From NCBI RefSeq assembly GCF_040054535.1, contig NC_090779.1:25333501-25397500 (forward strand): a stretch of 64,000 nucleotides of DNA. Direction: 5' to 3'. Within the stretch, counting starts at the first letter, position 1. Every line of letters begins with the position of its first letter. The DNA is from Antennarius striatus. Taxonomy: Eukaryota > Chordata > Actinopteri > Lophiiformes > Antennariidae. Below are positions 25,881-43,450 of the stretch, piece after piece. A model generated the notes under the pieces. That model searched no databases. It saw only the letters and a list, made by a program, of their open reading frames with translations, and was not told the DNA's origin. Made by a program: the position numbers and the translations under genes.

Positions 25881-26687
25881 GAATCTGTGGCGTTGGGGTC
25901 GAAGGCCGTTCCCCCCCAATTTCATCCAGAGCACAGAGCCGCCAATAAAAGCTCTGATTGGGGCGCCCGTCACACTCCTGACCTCACATCCATCCCCTTG
26001 TTAGTCTTCGCATCAAGAATTCTGTCAGTGGAGCGGCGATGGAAGGAATGGGTCACTCCCCTTTTTTGGAGTTTCACGCCGCTCCAATGTTTTAAGTACG
26101 GGGAAACAAAAGAACCCGCGATGACGACATGAAAACACGCCGACCGCATGACGTGAGGCCGGTCCATCTGGCGAGGCCGGGACGCGCTTTGTGAAATGTT
26201 TACCAAACTGTTCTCGGACCGTTGGGTTCTGTTTAGATATCACATGACCCGCCGATCGGATCGCACCCGGAATAAATCACTTCTACCGGCGGTTCAGATG
26301 GGATTGTCGGAAAATAGGGAGATTAATATTGCATTTTGGGTAAAACATGTTGGTCCCAATCAGGCCTGAGGTCAAACCAGGGCTGTAAGGGTTTTAATCA
26401 TCTGCAATCTGGTCCTGGATCAGCTGCAGGCACTCTGGATCAGATTGAAACGGGTTTTTGTTCCAACGTTTAAACAAAACCTTTTCCTCTGGTGCTTCTA
26501 ATCACCAACCCTTCCTGACGGGAATCTTCGTCGCAATCATGGAGATCCACATTCCTGCCTTTTCCCTCCACGCAGCAGGAGAAACCATCCGTCCGTGGAG
26601 GCGTTTGATCAGAGGGGGAAACCCGGTTCTCCTGATCCGGTCGACACGTGTCCGCAAAGGAGGCTTTCACACGGGACGACTCTGAGC

Positions 26688-26768
<81 letters not shown>

Positions 26769-28739
26769 GACCTGGACCACATCGGGGACATCGTGACGTA
26801 ACGTCTGCGTCAGGATTCCGTCTGGAGGTTCTGTTTATTCTGCAGAACGAGATTATCTCCCATGAGGAACATGGGAGTTCTCCTGATGATGAGGAGGAGG
26901 AGGAGGAGGAGGATGTTTCCGTACGGAACGCTGGGCTGAACGGATAAATTTAGAACAGTTTCACCAACACAAACGTAGGATGGCTGTAGATGATCTCAGT
27001 TCAGTTTATCATCATCTGGTTTGGTTCACTGGAGCCCAAAGAACATCCTCTTCCTCCTCTTCCTCCATCATGAACCTTCTAGAGGTGTTTGTCTTCAACA
27101 TGCGTGGATGTTTAACGTCTCTCCAGTAGATCTGATGATGGGGTGTTTGACCTCTCACAAACATCTCCAACCCGTTTCCATGTGAACCAGTGTCTCCGGT
27201 GTTGCTCAGGCTCCTGTGGTCCTCCTCATCTTCTTCATCTCCTCTCAGGTTTTACACCCATATTCGGGCACCGGAGATGAAGTGTCTTCTGGTTTGAGAA
27301 CATTTCCAAGTTAAACACGACCGACTTATTTCTGTCCATCTGAGACGTCTTCATGATGGACCAGACAAAACATCTCCTGCTCATCCCACTCCCAGCAGAT
27401 AATCCCAGTTTACAGATTTACAGCAGAATCTTATCAGCACCCTAAATAAAGGAAGCCTGGTCCAAACATCGGCTGGAGGTCTTATCGGTGAAGAGGACCA
27501 CTAACCCCCCCACAGTGAAGATGAGGAAGCCCCTCTTCATGCTGTTAAATTAAACATCTGCACATTACAAATAGAAGAAAGGAAGAAACAGGAAATACCT
27601 CACGGCCCATTTCCCCTGTTTTTTCTCTTAATCTTGGCCAAAAGCCCGCTGACCCCGAACACCCCCACCCCACCCCCCCCCTCGGTGGATGGCGTCGATC
27701 TTTAGATCCCGGTGAATAAACACGGCTCACGCCGACTCTGTCCTTTTACAGTCTTTTATTTGATGACTTCTGTTTCCTTGTGGAGCTTTTTTGGCAGAAG
27801 AACATGAAGGTTTGAGCCTCTCTGGCGCAGACGGCCGGGACTTCATTCTCCTCTTCCTGTGTAACAAATTACGCCGAGGTTGAATCTTGGAAGAACAAAA
27901 TGTCCTTTAATAAAAAAAAATTTAAAAAAAGAAACCCAAAGGAGATCATGTTTGTGTGGTGAGAATTAAAAAAAAAAAACCCACAAAAGAGGCCAGAAGT
28001 GACGCCGCGTCCAGAGAAAACAAAGACGAAGGCCAGCGCTCAGTTTTATGACGGCCCACCATAGAAGAAGTAAGAAAGGGGGGGGTGTTTCTGAGATGGG
28101 ACAGTCTGTGGGTCACATCTAGTTCCTGGAGATGTTCCACAGGAACGGATCGTCACACTCAGATTAGTCCTGAGCTAATTAGGAGCTTTTCTGCTGTTTG
28201 TTTCATTCTGAGCTTCAAACCGTTGAATTTTGTTTTTTCATTTTCAGGCTTTAATCTGGAATTAGATTTTTTTTTAAATGAGGATTTAAAATGTTCAGTA
28301 GTAAACTAACAATCTAAGTAACCACAATCCTATCCTACCCTATCTTATCCTCAGGTAACATAATTAATATTCTGGTTATTGTCAGTTTGTTTCCATGGAA
28401 ATCGTGATGTTTTAAAATGCTTTAGCTATTGAAAATGTTTTGGTGAAGGTTGAATTTAAGCAAATGGAATTCAAATTACTTCTTTATTTTAAGCATTTTA
28501 ATGAGAATTAAAATTATGTTTTTAAAAAAAAAAAAGTGGACGTGAGAGTAAAACAAGAGTTTGAGGAGGAGATGTTATTCCACATGTTAATCCATTCATT
28601 TATTTGTTTGTTAATCTTTGTTTTTTAAAAAGTTTCGCCAAACAAAATTCAAAACAAGATTAACTGATAATTATTCTTTAAAGCTCCTCCTTATTGAAAG
28701 GAATGACGTCCAGAATCACGTCAGTCTGAGAAGGACGTC
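25881..28739. other. rergl-trim66 intergenic region
   Basis: This is rergl 5' flank followed by sequence downstream of trim66. No coding sequence was recognised. It contains a (CA)n tract, a short GAGGAG run near 26891-26911 and several homopolymer A runs. Confidence 0.6.
26689..26766. repeat. (CA)39 microsatellite
   Basis: A perfect dinucleotide repeat of 78 bp in the rergl 5' flank. Confidence 0.97.
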
Positions 28740-28745
28740 TTTATT
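28740..28745 (-). terminator. trim66 polyadenylation signal
   Basis: TTTATT on the plus strand (AATAAA on the minus strand) lies 164 bases beyond the trim66 stop codon. Confidence 0.65.
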
Positions 28746-28908
28746 CAGTCTCTCAGGATGACGACACATTCAGGACACGTTCGTACAAATCTGCTGCGCA
28801 TATTCCATCAAATCCAAAATAATTTATATCTAGCCGGTTTGAAACAGCAAACCTTCCTAAGTAGAGTGAGTACACCTGGAGTTGAGCCGGTCCCACCCCT
28901 CCAGCTGC

Positions 28909-31325
<2,417 letters not shown>

Positions 31326-33170
31326 CTGAGGAGCAAATGAGAACACCAGGAAACAAGAGTTGAGCTTCGTCCTCATCAAACCATCATGGTTGGGATTAAC
31401 AGTTTTATTAGTCTGTGTCTGCGGGGAGGCTCGGGTCTGAGGCGGTCTCAGATGGGGAGGCCTCGAGCGCCGGCTGCACATGGCAACAAGGCGGCCCACC
31501 CCCCCCCTGGGGGAAGAGGCCATGGGTTCTGCAAAGCAGGTGTGCCATCTCCAAGAGATGCAGCCTCTTGGGGTGAAAAACAAGACAGAAAAACCACAAG
31601 AACCTTCTGGTTTGAAATCTCTTGTGTGCTCAGTGTTTGACGGCAAAACAGAAAAATGAGAACAAACACAAAACCTCCAAAGACTTAGTAGAAGTTGCGA
31701 CAAAGTCATTAATTCACAATGTAATCTGGCTGCTCATTTTTGCAGGAAACAAAGTCTCCCATAATAAGGCGATAACAGTCCAAGGAAGTGACAGACATGA
31801 CACCGGGTGCGTGACAACATCTGCAGATGGTAAACATCTGACACAAATCGGGTTTAAGTTGCATCATAACTGCGTCTTACCTGGACGTGAAGGTAAGCAA
31901 AGCACAAACAAGATGCCTGACGTGCCTCCGGGTGGATGTGAGGTGAGGATGAGAGGGATGCTCCCTTCTTCAGAGTCAGGGGGGACACTGACGACTACAC
32001 AGGATTGGTGGAGAGCCGATCCACCACGACCAATGACAAATTACAGGCTGTAAAGTTGACACAAGCTTCCAACAGCAGACAAGAAGATCTGGAATCCTGA
32101 CAATTTGATAACCTAATGATGCTGAAAATTAACCTCTACAGCCAATTTCTGTATTTTTATGATCATTAACTTTTGATTTTGGTAGATTAATTCTATCCAC
32201 TGTGAAATAAACTAAAACTTACCATCATATCTGCTGTATTTTTTGGCATTTCCAAATTTAAACTCTCTGTCAAATTTTTCTTACTATGAAGTATTATCTA
32301 AACCTTCAGTCTTTCTCCCTTCATCAGAAGTTCTGCTGTCAAATAACAACATCCCTTCCTGGATCTGATGCCAAACAGGACATAAAGAACTCCTTATCTC
32401 ACTTATCAGATGACAAATGATTGCACGTGACATGTTGACATCCGAGGTGGTTGCTAAACGTGTCAAGAGGTGTGAAAGTAATTCAGTCCCAGAGGCAGTG
32501 GATGAAATGTTCCGACAGAATTAATAATGCCTAGACTAACACTTCAAACTGAAAACCAAAGACAGATAGCAACAAATAGCAGACTGACACTGTGCCAGTT
32601 TTTTCCCGCATTGTGGAAGAAGTTTAAGGTAATTAAATCAATTAAAATCATTAAAACAATAATCTGTGATAAAATATTTTTATTTTTGAGTATAAGTGCC
32701 GAAAATTTGAGTCAAAAGTGAAAATCTGCATTCAGATGTTCACATCAATAGGAAGAATGAAAAGCAAAATACACATTAAATACCAGAAGTGAATGCACTT
32801 ATGATACATCATCAATTTTAGGATCATTTAAGTATATAACATCAAAGATTCTACATAAATGGATTAAAAATTATTGATACCTTAATGGCTTCATCACATT
32901 TTTATGCTTGGATGTAGATTTCAAATTATAAATAACAAATTCATTTGATTAAAAACATGTAACAAAGTAGAAATGGAGCAACAGTACATATCAGTATGTA
33001 TGTATATATATATATATAGTACTAGTAATATTAGTAGTCATGGTACTGTTTCAACTCATTGATGTTCGTGTCGTGTCTGTCAGGCGCCACTAGGTGTCGC
33101 TGTGGATTTCTCTGCTCTGTGTCGTCACAAGCCAAATCTCGCAGAAAACCGCGTGACTTCCAAATCCCGT
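31326..33170. other. trim66-rpl27a divergent interval
   Basis: Trim66 and rpl27a point away from each other here. The part at 31.4-32.1 kb is moderately GC-rich and unlike its flanks and may be an old insertion, but I recognise no family. The part at 32.1-33.0 kb is AT-rich. No B-box or RING coding exon is visible on the minus strand. A CTCF-like core, CCACTAGGTGTCGC, is at about 33086-33099. Confidence 0.5.
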
Positions 33171-33193
33171 TCCTCTTTCTCCTAACCTCCAAG
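33171..33193 (+). promoter_or_regulatory. rpl27a 5' TOP-like leader
   Basis: The pyrimidine run TCCTCTTTCTCCT lies 8 bases before the start codon. Ribosomal protein mRNAs begin at a C inside such a tract (5' TOP), which places them under mTOR/LARP1 translational control. The position fits a very short 5' UTR. Confidence 0.65.
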
Positions 33194-36251
<3,058 letters not shown>

Positions 36252-36273
36252 TGCTCTCATCTGTTTTTGCAAA

Positions 36274-36279
36274 AATAAA
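36274..36279 (+). terminator. rpl27a polyadenylation signal
   Basis: AATAAA lies 23 bases after the rpl27a stop codon. Confidence 0.9.
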
Positions 36280-37130
36280 TTGTATAAATGGAAGTTGTCT
36301 TGTCTGATTTAAATCAGAATCCTTTATTATTCATAATCATTAATATAAATGCATTTATATGCGTATAACATTATGTTCCTTTGTGTTTGGATGTGACATG
36401 AATTTGACATGAATAGTTATTTAGACTGCTGTCGTGCTCTAATGATTATGGACGAGTGGTTTGATGTAATTCATGTAAATCTACAAGGTTCTTAATGTAC
36501 ATTAATGTAGGTGTCGCTCTGGGGGGCCTTGAGCATTCATAACCCCAATTATCCTCTCCAAGTTGTTTCCAGAGGAAACGGTACGATTCGTTTTAATTTC
36601 TCCTGGCCAGTGATGATAAGCAAAGAAAAAGCGATTTGAATGCATGAAATCTGTGTGCCTGAACACAGTGGAATTACAAAATAGTTTCCAGGATTTTATT
36701 ATATAACACATAAATCCATCACTTATTACAAGAACTTTATCTGGAGAACATGCCAGAGCCGTCTAATTTGTCTCCTCCAGGACAATATTTTTATTCTCTG
36801 CGTTATGATGTGAATTTGGTTCAAGCCGAACAAAAGTTTATTATTCCTGAAGTTTCTTTAATCGACTTGTTAGAGTTTTTTAGTATATTTAATTTCCTTT
36901 CATTTGAACGTTAACTCGACAATCTGCCTCCAAATCTTCCTTCAACGTCGGAGCTGTTCTGTTAAGACCCGCCTCCGCTTTTCATTGGCCGAGGGACTGC
37001 TACGTCACCACGCTAACGTGAAAGGCGGGACTTAAGGGTTCAGGATTTCCTGTCGTGGAGGACGGGTCAGCTGCAGCTCGGAGGAAGTTTAAATCCACGG
37101 GCCGGTCTGACGCCATGAAGCCCACGCGAG
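36280..37130. other. rpl27a-akip1 intergenic region
   Basis: The first half is AT-rich and without recognisable features. From about 36940 the base composition changes to a CpG-containing promoter-like stretch with ATTGG (36984-36988) and a TACGTCA half CRE (37001-37007). Confidence 0.6.
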
Positions 37131-37133
37131 CCG

Positions 37134-37366
37134 TGACGTCATAAGTAAGGACTGCTTGTTGTATTCACGTTGTGTTCTTGCTCTCCGTTCGTTAAACGGT
37201 GACGCAGCTGATGAGGAGGAGGAGGAGAGGCGCGCAAGACGGCGCCGTTACCGGAGGAGAGCTGGTGACGTCACCGTTTACCGGGGAAAACGGACACAAC
37301 CTCGTGGCTACTGCTGACGTCACAGCTCCAGCTTCTGCAGAAAGTTAATCGTCACGCATGCGCAGT
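37134..37366 (+). promoter_or_regulatory. akip1 promoter: three CREs and an NRF1-type site
   Basis: Perfect TGACGTCA palindromes lie at 37134-37141, 37266-37273 and 37315-37322. CGCATGCGC at about 37356-37364 matches the NRF1 core. They sit 200-430 bp upstream of the akip1 start codon in a CpG-rich stretch. Binding is inferred from motif identity. Confidence 0.6.
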
Positions 37367-37567
37367 TTCCCATCCGACAACTTTGGCATCAGCTGTTAGA
37401 AATGACAGGCGATGAAAACTAAGTTTAGTTTGGAGAAAGTTTAAACCGTTGTTTATCACTCTAAATATTCACTGGTTGATTTTCATTATTATTGTTGTTA
37501 TTGTTATGATTTATTATCATTAAAGGTGCATCTTCTGGCTCCACGCAGGTGAACTTCACCTGAGTTC

Positions 37568-38249
37568 ATGGCGAGCCAGGCCTGGTTGGACTCGTCCCTC
37601 CGGCGCTCTGCCAGTCTGGGTCGGGAGGTTCTGGAGAGGGCGTCCAGGCGTCGGGTCCACTGGGATGGACACGCCCCCTCACCTGCACACGATGCAGAAC
37701 TTCCTGTCAAGGTGCGTCACATGTCAGCGTCCCTCCTGTCCTGCCGCGTTGTGTCCCACCCCTGGTCTTCATCTCTCACGCTTGTCGTCTTCCAGAGAGC
37801 GCACTCGGAGCTCGACGAGGTCTTCGCTAACGTGGTGCACTTCGTGGGACAGACGACCTGTCAGTGTAAGGTCAGAGGTCGTCCGCTTCACGTTCACCTG
37901 GACCACCTGTGACGTCTGGACTGACGTTTCCTCTCTGCTGCAGAAGTTCTATGAGTCCGGCTGTTGTCCTGAACCCACGGAGGCCGAGAGGATCCACGCC
38001 TCCAGGTTCCACCACCGGCCAGCGGCGAGGACGACGCCTGCACCGTCGCCTAGGAAACCAGCCAAGGCGTGGGCCGCAGGTGAAGACGTCCTCATCGCCG
38101 TTTCGCCCGGGACGTACGCCGTGACCGCCAGCGCGCCGTCGTCCCGCCAGCAGACGAAGCTGGTCAGCGTGAAGGACGGAGAGAGCATCCACGTGACCTT
38201 TAACCTGACACCTGCTCACACCTGTCACCTGACCACACCCGTCACCTGA
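37568..38249 (+). CDS. akip1: A-kinase interacting protein 1
   Basis: AKIP1 binds the PKA catalytic subunit and modulates its nuclear entry and NF-kB signalling. Three coding exons join in frame: 37568-37711, 37796-37870 and 37944-38249 (174 residues). The N-terminal SLRRSASLGREVLERASRRR matches the mammalian LQRSARLALEVLERAKRR region. TCQCKKFYESG matches SSQCGKYYSS. The C-terminal SPGTYAVTAS and VSVKDGESIHVTFNL match the conserved beta-rich end. A short tail after VTFNL, rich in His, Thr and Cys, is encoded by a small tandem repeat and is not in mammals. Synteny (rpl27a, akip1, c11orf16) supports the call despite fast sequence evolution. Confidence 0.88.
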
Positions 38250-38260
38250 CCACACCTGTT
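38206..38260. repeat. small CACCTG-type tandem repeat over the akip1 stop codon
   Basis: Units of about 16 bp containing CACCTGACCACACC repeat imperfectly and supply the last residues and stop of akip1. Confidence 0.7.
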
Positions 38261-38392
38261 TGTGTTCGTCCCGGCCGTTTTGAACGGATTCTGTCTGGAC
38301 GTGTTATCGCCCGCGTGTGGAGAAGCCATTTTTACCGCCTCTGGAGTGTTTTATGACGTTTAACTTTGCACTAATTTCACGACAGTGTTTGA

Positions 38393-38439
38393 AATAAAGT
38401 CTTAATATCATCTGCTTTGTCTTTATGTGGTGATTTATT
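38393..38439. terminator. abutting convergent polyadenylation signals of akip1 and the C11orf16 homologue
   Basis: AATAAA on the plus strand (38393-38398) serves akip1. TTTATT at 38434-38439, AATAAA on the minus strand, can serve the convergent gene. Only 35 bases separate them, so the two mRNAs probably overlap at their 3' ends. Confidence 0.6.
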
Positions 38440-38600
38440 TCCCTGATGTGTGAAATGGTCGACATGTTGGGTCGCCGTGCTGCAGCAGGTCCAGGTTTAA
38501 ACGTGTGTGTTCACTCTTCTTCCTGTCCTACCAGGAAGTGACTGAAACAGAGAGCTGTGATTGGTCGAAGCAGCGACCTGAGGGAGGGGGGAGCTGAACG

Positions 38601-40718
38601 TCACAGGTTTTGATAGCCTCCTCGTCGCCGCACTCCCTGTAAATAAATCAACATGTCGGCATGACGATGAAGACCAGGATGTGGATTAGTCCGGGTCTGT
38701 CGCCCACCTGGTTGTCTGTGCTGTGGTTCTGGTCCGGTCCTCCTCCAGTACCTCCAGGGGGGACGCTGAGCTCTACTCCTCAGCTTCACAGCAGGAGAAA
38801 ACGTTGGTCCGGTCTCATCCTCAGAAAGAGACGAAGAGGAGGAGAATTCATCCTCGCTCTTCCTCACATCCGCTCCCTGCTCTGTCCTCTCGAACCCCCC
38901 CACGCCTCCACAGCCGGGTGGAAACGGGTTCGTGGACGAACAGCAGCGAGACGGAGGCGGGAAACAGCGACTGGAGAACATCTGGGGAGCGCAGGAGGAG
39001 CAACGGGGACGGATCCAACGACAACCCGAAGCCGAGGTGGAGATCCGGAGCTCCCGCACGATTCTGTCGTGATGAGGAGCCGGAATGGGAAACACCAGAG
39101 CGCTGGGAACCAGAGACACGCGACGGTTCCACATCAGCACCGGGAAACACGCCACACCGTCACCTGGAGCGAGTGGAGGACACCGCGGAATCAATCCGGA
39201 GGAATCTCCCCAAACTATCACCCCACGAAGCTACCTCTGCGCTGTGGGCCGGCTATCACCCGCCCCGGCCCGTATCTCCTCAGTTCTGGTTCCCACGGCG
39301 ACAGCACAGCATCTCCAGGAGCCGGACGGGTCGCGTGGCCTCTGGTGAGTTTCATCATGTCGGGGGAGCAAACCAACTGCCTGTGGGGACACACGGCCCC
39401 GGAACCGGTGGCTCCGGCTCCATCGAACTGGACGACCCAAAGTCCTCCACGGCCCTGAACCGGGACGACGGGCGGAAGATGTTTTTACAGTTTAAGGCGT
39501 TAACATAAAATAATTGTTCGGAGCTGGTAGTAAATGAATATAAATCTTCACGTACTAATGAAGTACTTTGTTGTATCTGCTCACCTGTACTTCCTCTATT
39601 ACAGTACCGATGTGGTAGAGGCCGTCCACCTCCCTCCTGGCCAGAACCTGACATCCAGGGAAGAACTCTGGACCTGAGGTTTTCCCCGATAAACCACAGG
39701 AGGAACCCGAACGGAGAGGATTACCCAGACTGCACCTGGTTGACCACATAAAGCCAAGAAACAGCTCACAGGTCATTGAGATGGTGCTTTTAGTCCCATT
39801 GTCTTTCTTTTTAAATGACGCTAGCGTGTTTCCGTGTCCCACCAACCTGAGCAGGGGGGTTGGACTCCGAGGGATGAAGGCCGAAGTCGGTGGACAGCAA
39901 CACCTGAGCGAGGAGACGGGTGGCGCCGGTGAGGGAGTCTCCACGACGTCTAGGGGAATCAGCTGACCACAAGCGTGGACACACAGGTAGAGTCACAAAA
40001 AGAACAAAAGATCTGAGGTCGTTGTGTGTGAGCGCCGGGCAAACCAGCCCTACCTGAACCAGCCCTCCATTCAGACCAACCAGGATCACGTAACAGCTCC
40101 CTCTTGTGGTCAGGGTTAGACACTGCAGGTAGTCCCGAACGGTTCCGTCCAGGTGAACACCTGAGTCCTGCAGGTAGAAGACATTCATGGGTCGTCCTGC
40201 TGCAAGAGCCGGCAGGGCTGCCATCACGGCCTCGGGGCGGTCGGGGGGGCCGGTGGCGAGCAGGTGGACGGCGTGACAGCCTGGATCCATGAAGACCACC
40301 TCCAGAGCGGACAGGAGATCCCTGCCGGGGCCACAGCCGATGGAGCGGATCCAGGAGAGGGCGGCGTACACCGCGTCAGGAGAACAGGGCAGCATGTGGT
40401 GGGACCAGCAGGTGACCTGTCAGGTGAGGAAACCAGCCGCTTTAGGGTTCCTCAAGCCCAAACGTTACCTCCACCTTCTCAGATGGTGTCAATGATCTTC
40501 AAGTCACGCCTCGCCTTGCTGGAGAACGCCAGGATGTTAAAGAGGGAGTCCCTGAACGAGGCCTTCGTCAGCAGCGTCCGGATCAGCAGGCGCTTCGCTG
40601 ACCCCAGGACCGCCGCCCCGCCCTCTGACACGTCCACCACGAACGTGACGCTGCATCCGTGTCCGCCCAGGAGCGCTGGAATCAGGGCATCATCAGAGGC
40701 CGTCTGCCAGGACGCCAT
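38601..40718 (-). CDS. C11orf16 homologue with VWA-like and DUF4537 regions
   Basis: The function of this family is unknown. Six minus-strand exons join in frame: 40515-40718, 40054-40416, 39847-39962, 39585-39729, 39235-39454 and 38601-39163 (536 residues). The N-terminal half is a von Willebrand A-like fold: SVTFVVDVSEGG, then FNILAFSSKV and CSPDAVYAALSWI, as in VWA3 proteins. The MIDAS DxSxS motif is incomplete (DVSEG). The second half matches human C11orf16: CQVLARREVDGLYHIGTVI, PGDAVLSPWEPELRRYGPG and a C-terminal PPWRYWRRTGPEP. The first intron uses a GC donor (AAG then GCGAGG) chosen because it restores the VWA sequence and frame. An alternative upstream mini-exon at 41072-41084 (MNAA) would join in frame. 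Order and strand match the human locus. Confidence 0.85.
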
Positions 40719-43050
40719 CCCTTCATGTCATGTAGGAAGATCAGGAAATGAAGCAATTTTCTTGTTTTTATCCATTTATGCTTCAGAGTGCAAGAAAAAC
40801 ACAAATTTGCATAATTTAATCCTGAATCTAAATCCAAAATGACGTGAGGTGGATGCACCTAAAGTTTTTACGCGAGCATTTTGTTTTTATTCTGGGGAAA
40901 CATGTTCACTCTTTTAATGGGAAACGTGAATAATAACCTAAATAGTTTCTTTTCATTTCTAAAACATGACAAAAGCAGAATGTGACTCAGTCTAACGTGA
41001 ATCTGTCCAGTGTTCATAATAAACTCCTCTAACCGATAATAAAGCTTTAACTTCAGGAGCGGACACTTTACCTGCAGCGTTCATGTTGTCAGCCACAGAC
41101 CTCAGCTTCACTCACTGTTGTGTTGGTTTCCACGGAGACCAGTTCAAGTGTGAGTCACTGGTGTCTGCGGCCACTCCAGGGCCTGTTCACAATCACCAAA
41201 CGCCGCCGAAGCTGCTGTCAACCATTCAAGATGATCTTCATCTGTAGCCAAATATGCAGGGATTAGAAATAATCTCTGCTGGGGTCAAGACTGTTTGACC
41301 TTTTATTGGCCTTCAGTTGCGAGTGTGTCGGATAAAACTGATTCTCCTGACAAAAACCACCCCAAAAACAAATGACTGCCCCATCGTTCGGTCTTTTATT
41401 TGATATTCCGTTCTACGTTTTGCTCATCAGATGCATAAAATGGAAAACTGCATTTTATACGTCAAGTTTTTTTGTCTCTTGACCTTTGGTGAACTTCTGA
41501 TCTCGAATTGAGGAGAGACACAGACACACACAACAGTATGTCCCGTTTATATTTAGTTGTATTTCATGCAACGCAGCCAAGTAACAGTTAAGAGGGAAAT
41601 GTCATTTTCCTGAATATTGACTCTTTGCAAGAAAAAAACAAAACACCCCAGACACTGAATTTTCAGTCATTTGAAATGTGATGTGTTGTTGGATTTAATT
41701 TCACAAATATTCTGCATACAGATAAATCCACGGCTGGAACAATCTTTTTGTATAAAACAGCAACAAATGAATAGCAGGAAAAAATTAATAACAGCAATGA
41801 ATGAATGAATGAATGAGCAATAAATGCTGATAGGTATTTTGTTCTCCATACATTATTCCTTTATTTTATTCCCAGATCTTTGACATGGATGGTTTGGAAT
41901 TTATAGATTAGATGAGAAGTTCTTCGCCCTAATTCAAGATCTTTTATTTAAGATTTTTCATCCAAATGCCATCTAGTTTATAGGGATACACTGCACACAC
42001 AGATATAAATCATGAGTTCTGTGTATCAGGACATTTACCTGACTTACAATACTGACTGTGAACAAGCTGTTCATTATTTGGCATACGTTCAAATTCGCAA
42101 CTACAGCTGATCTTTTGATATTAGCATTATAAAACCTCAAATTCCTGCGTTATCACCCTTTTGCACATAAATCTGAAGTCCCAAACTGTCTGACTGTTAA
42201 TTAATGACATTTACTATGAAAAGAAATTGTAATTGTGCAAATTTGTTTTGGCAAAGTAATCCTTTGTCATTATATATTTTTATTTTACTATAATTTCAGG
42301 TCTTTTAATGTATTTTCTAACAGCTTCTTTGGATCGGTGTCACGCTGTTGCATTCAAAAAAATGTAAATCCACATACAGTACTTCTTAAATTAAATAACA
42401 TGAGTATGATTTATCACAAGGAACAGAATGATTTGTTTGAAATACCAAAATATTGTGCTTCCACACGTCTTACACACTTGAATAATCAAATTATGGTGAT
42501 ATTATAAAGTTTCTGACTTAAAATGACAGCATGAGGGATGTGTAGATGTTTGCATTTATTTAATTTAACTAATTATTGATTCATATTGACTGTAAATGCC
42601 ATAAATCGTTATTCCGTGCTGATTGTAGTCTCCTGCCAGCCGTCGGGACGTCTCTTCACTGCATTGCCCAGATTCCCCCTCTTTTTCCCACACGACCTTG
42701 TTTTCAACATGGATGCCGGAGAAACTTCCTACACACCCCTGTTTACGTCGCTGAATAACGGAACTGACAACATTTCATTGCACAACGACACTGGTATTTC
42801 ACTGTCTCGGTTGGATGTCGCCTAATTTTTGACTTTAAACATTTATTTTCCACGGCGCTACGACGCTTTTTCAGTCTAAAGCCCAAGACAATACGAAAAC
42901 CGACGCGGAATGGCGTCTAGCAGGGGCCCGGGAGCCTGAATACGTATAACACAGTTTACGAAGCCAGCACGGCTGGCCAATTGAAGTGAGAGTAGTGGTC
43001 GCATCAACCAATAGCAACGCCGTTTCTGGGAGTAGGCGGGACGTCGGTGC
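40719..43050. other. interval between the C11orf16 homologue and znf143
   Basis: Mostly AT-rich sequence. ASCL3 and TMEM9B, which follow C11orf16 in human, are not seen. A possible 13-nt first exon for the C11orf16 homologue is at 41072-41084 on the minus strand. A small frame at 42709-42825 is described in the findings. An (AATG)n run lies at 41795-41816. Confidence 0.55.
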
Positions 43051-43450
43051 CGACAGACATGTTCCGGGGGCGTGGACATCTCGAAGCGTTTCCTGCACTG
43101 GTGCATGGTGGTCGAACAGGAGGAATTGTTGGAAATTTTCGGAGCGGAGGTTAGTATATAAATTGGTTTTTACCCAGTATGCATTATTCCCACAGCCATC
43201 TCTGTGAGCGGGAGCGACACGCCACGGCAGGGAACTAGCACAAGGATGGCAAACAACGTTTTACCTCAAAATAAAGTTGACGCACACGGAGTCAAAACGC
43301 TTATGTTAACATTAATTAGCTCATGGATTCCCTGTTCTTATTCCGGGACTGCGTCGGTAGGAGAACCGGAGCCACCGGAGCCGTTGGGCGGACACGGAGC
43401 TAGCTGTCCGGCTGTCAGAGAGTTTACGTGACGCCACCGAATAAACTCCG
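42880..43450 (+). promoter_or_regulatory. znf143 promoter and 5' UTR region
   Basis: A CpG-containing block with CCAAT sites precedes znf143. A GTTAGT donor-like site at 43150 and others nearby could end the untranslated first exon. The start of transcription cannot be fixed from sequence. Confidence 0.4.
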
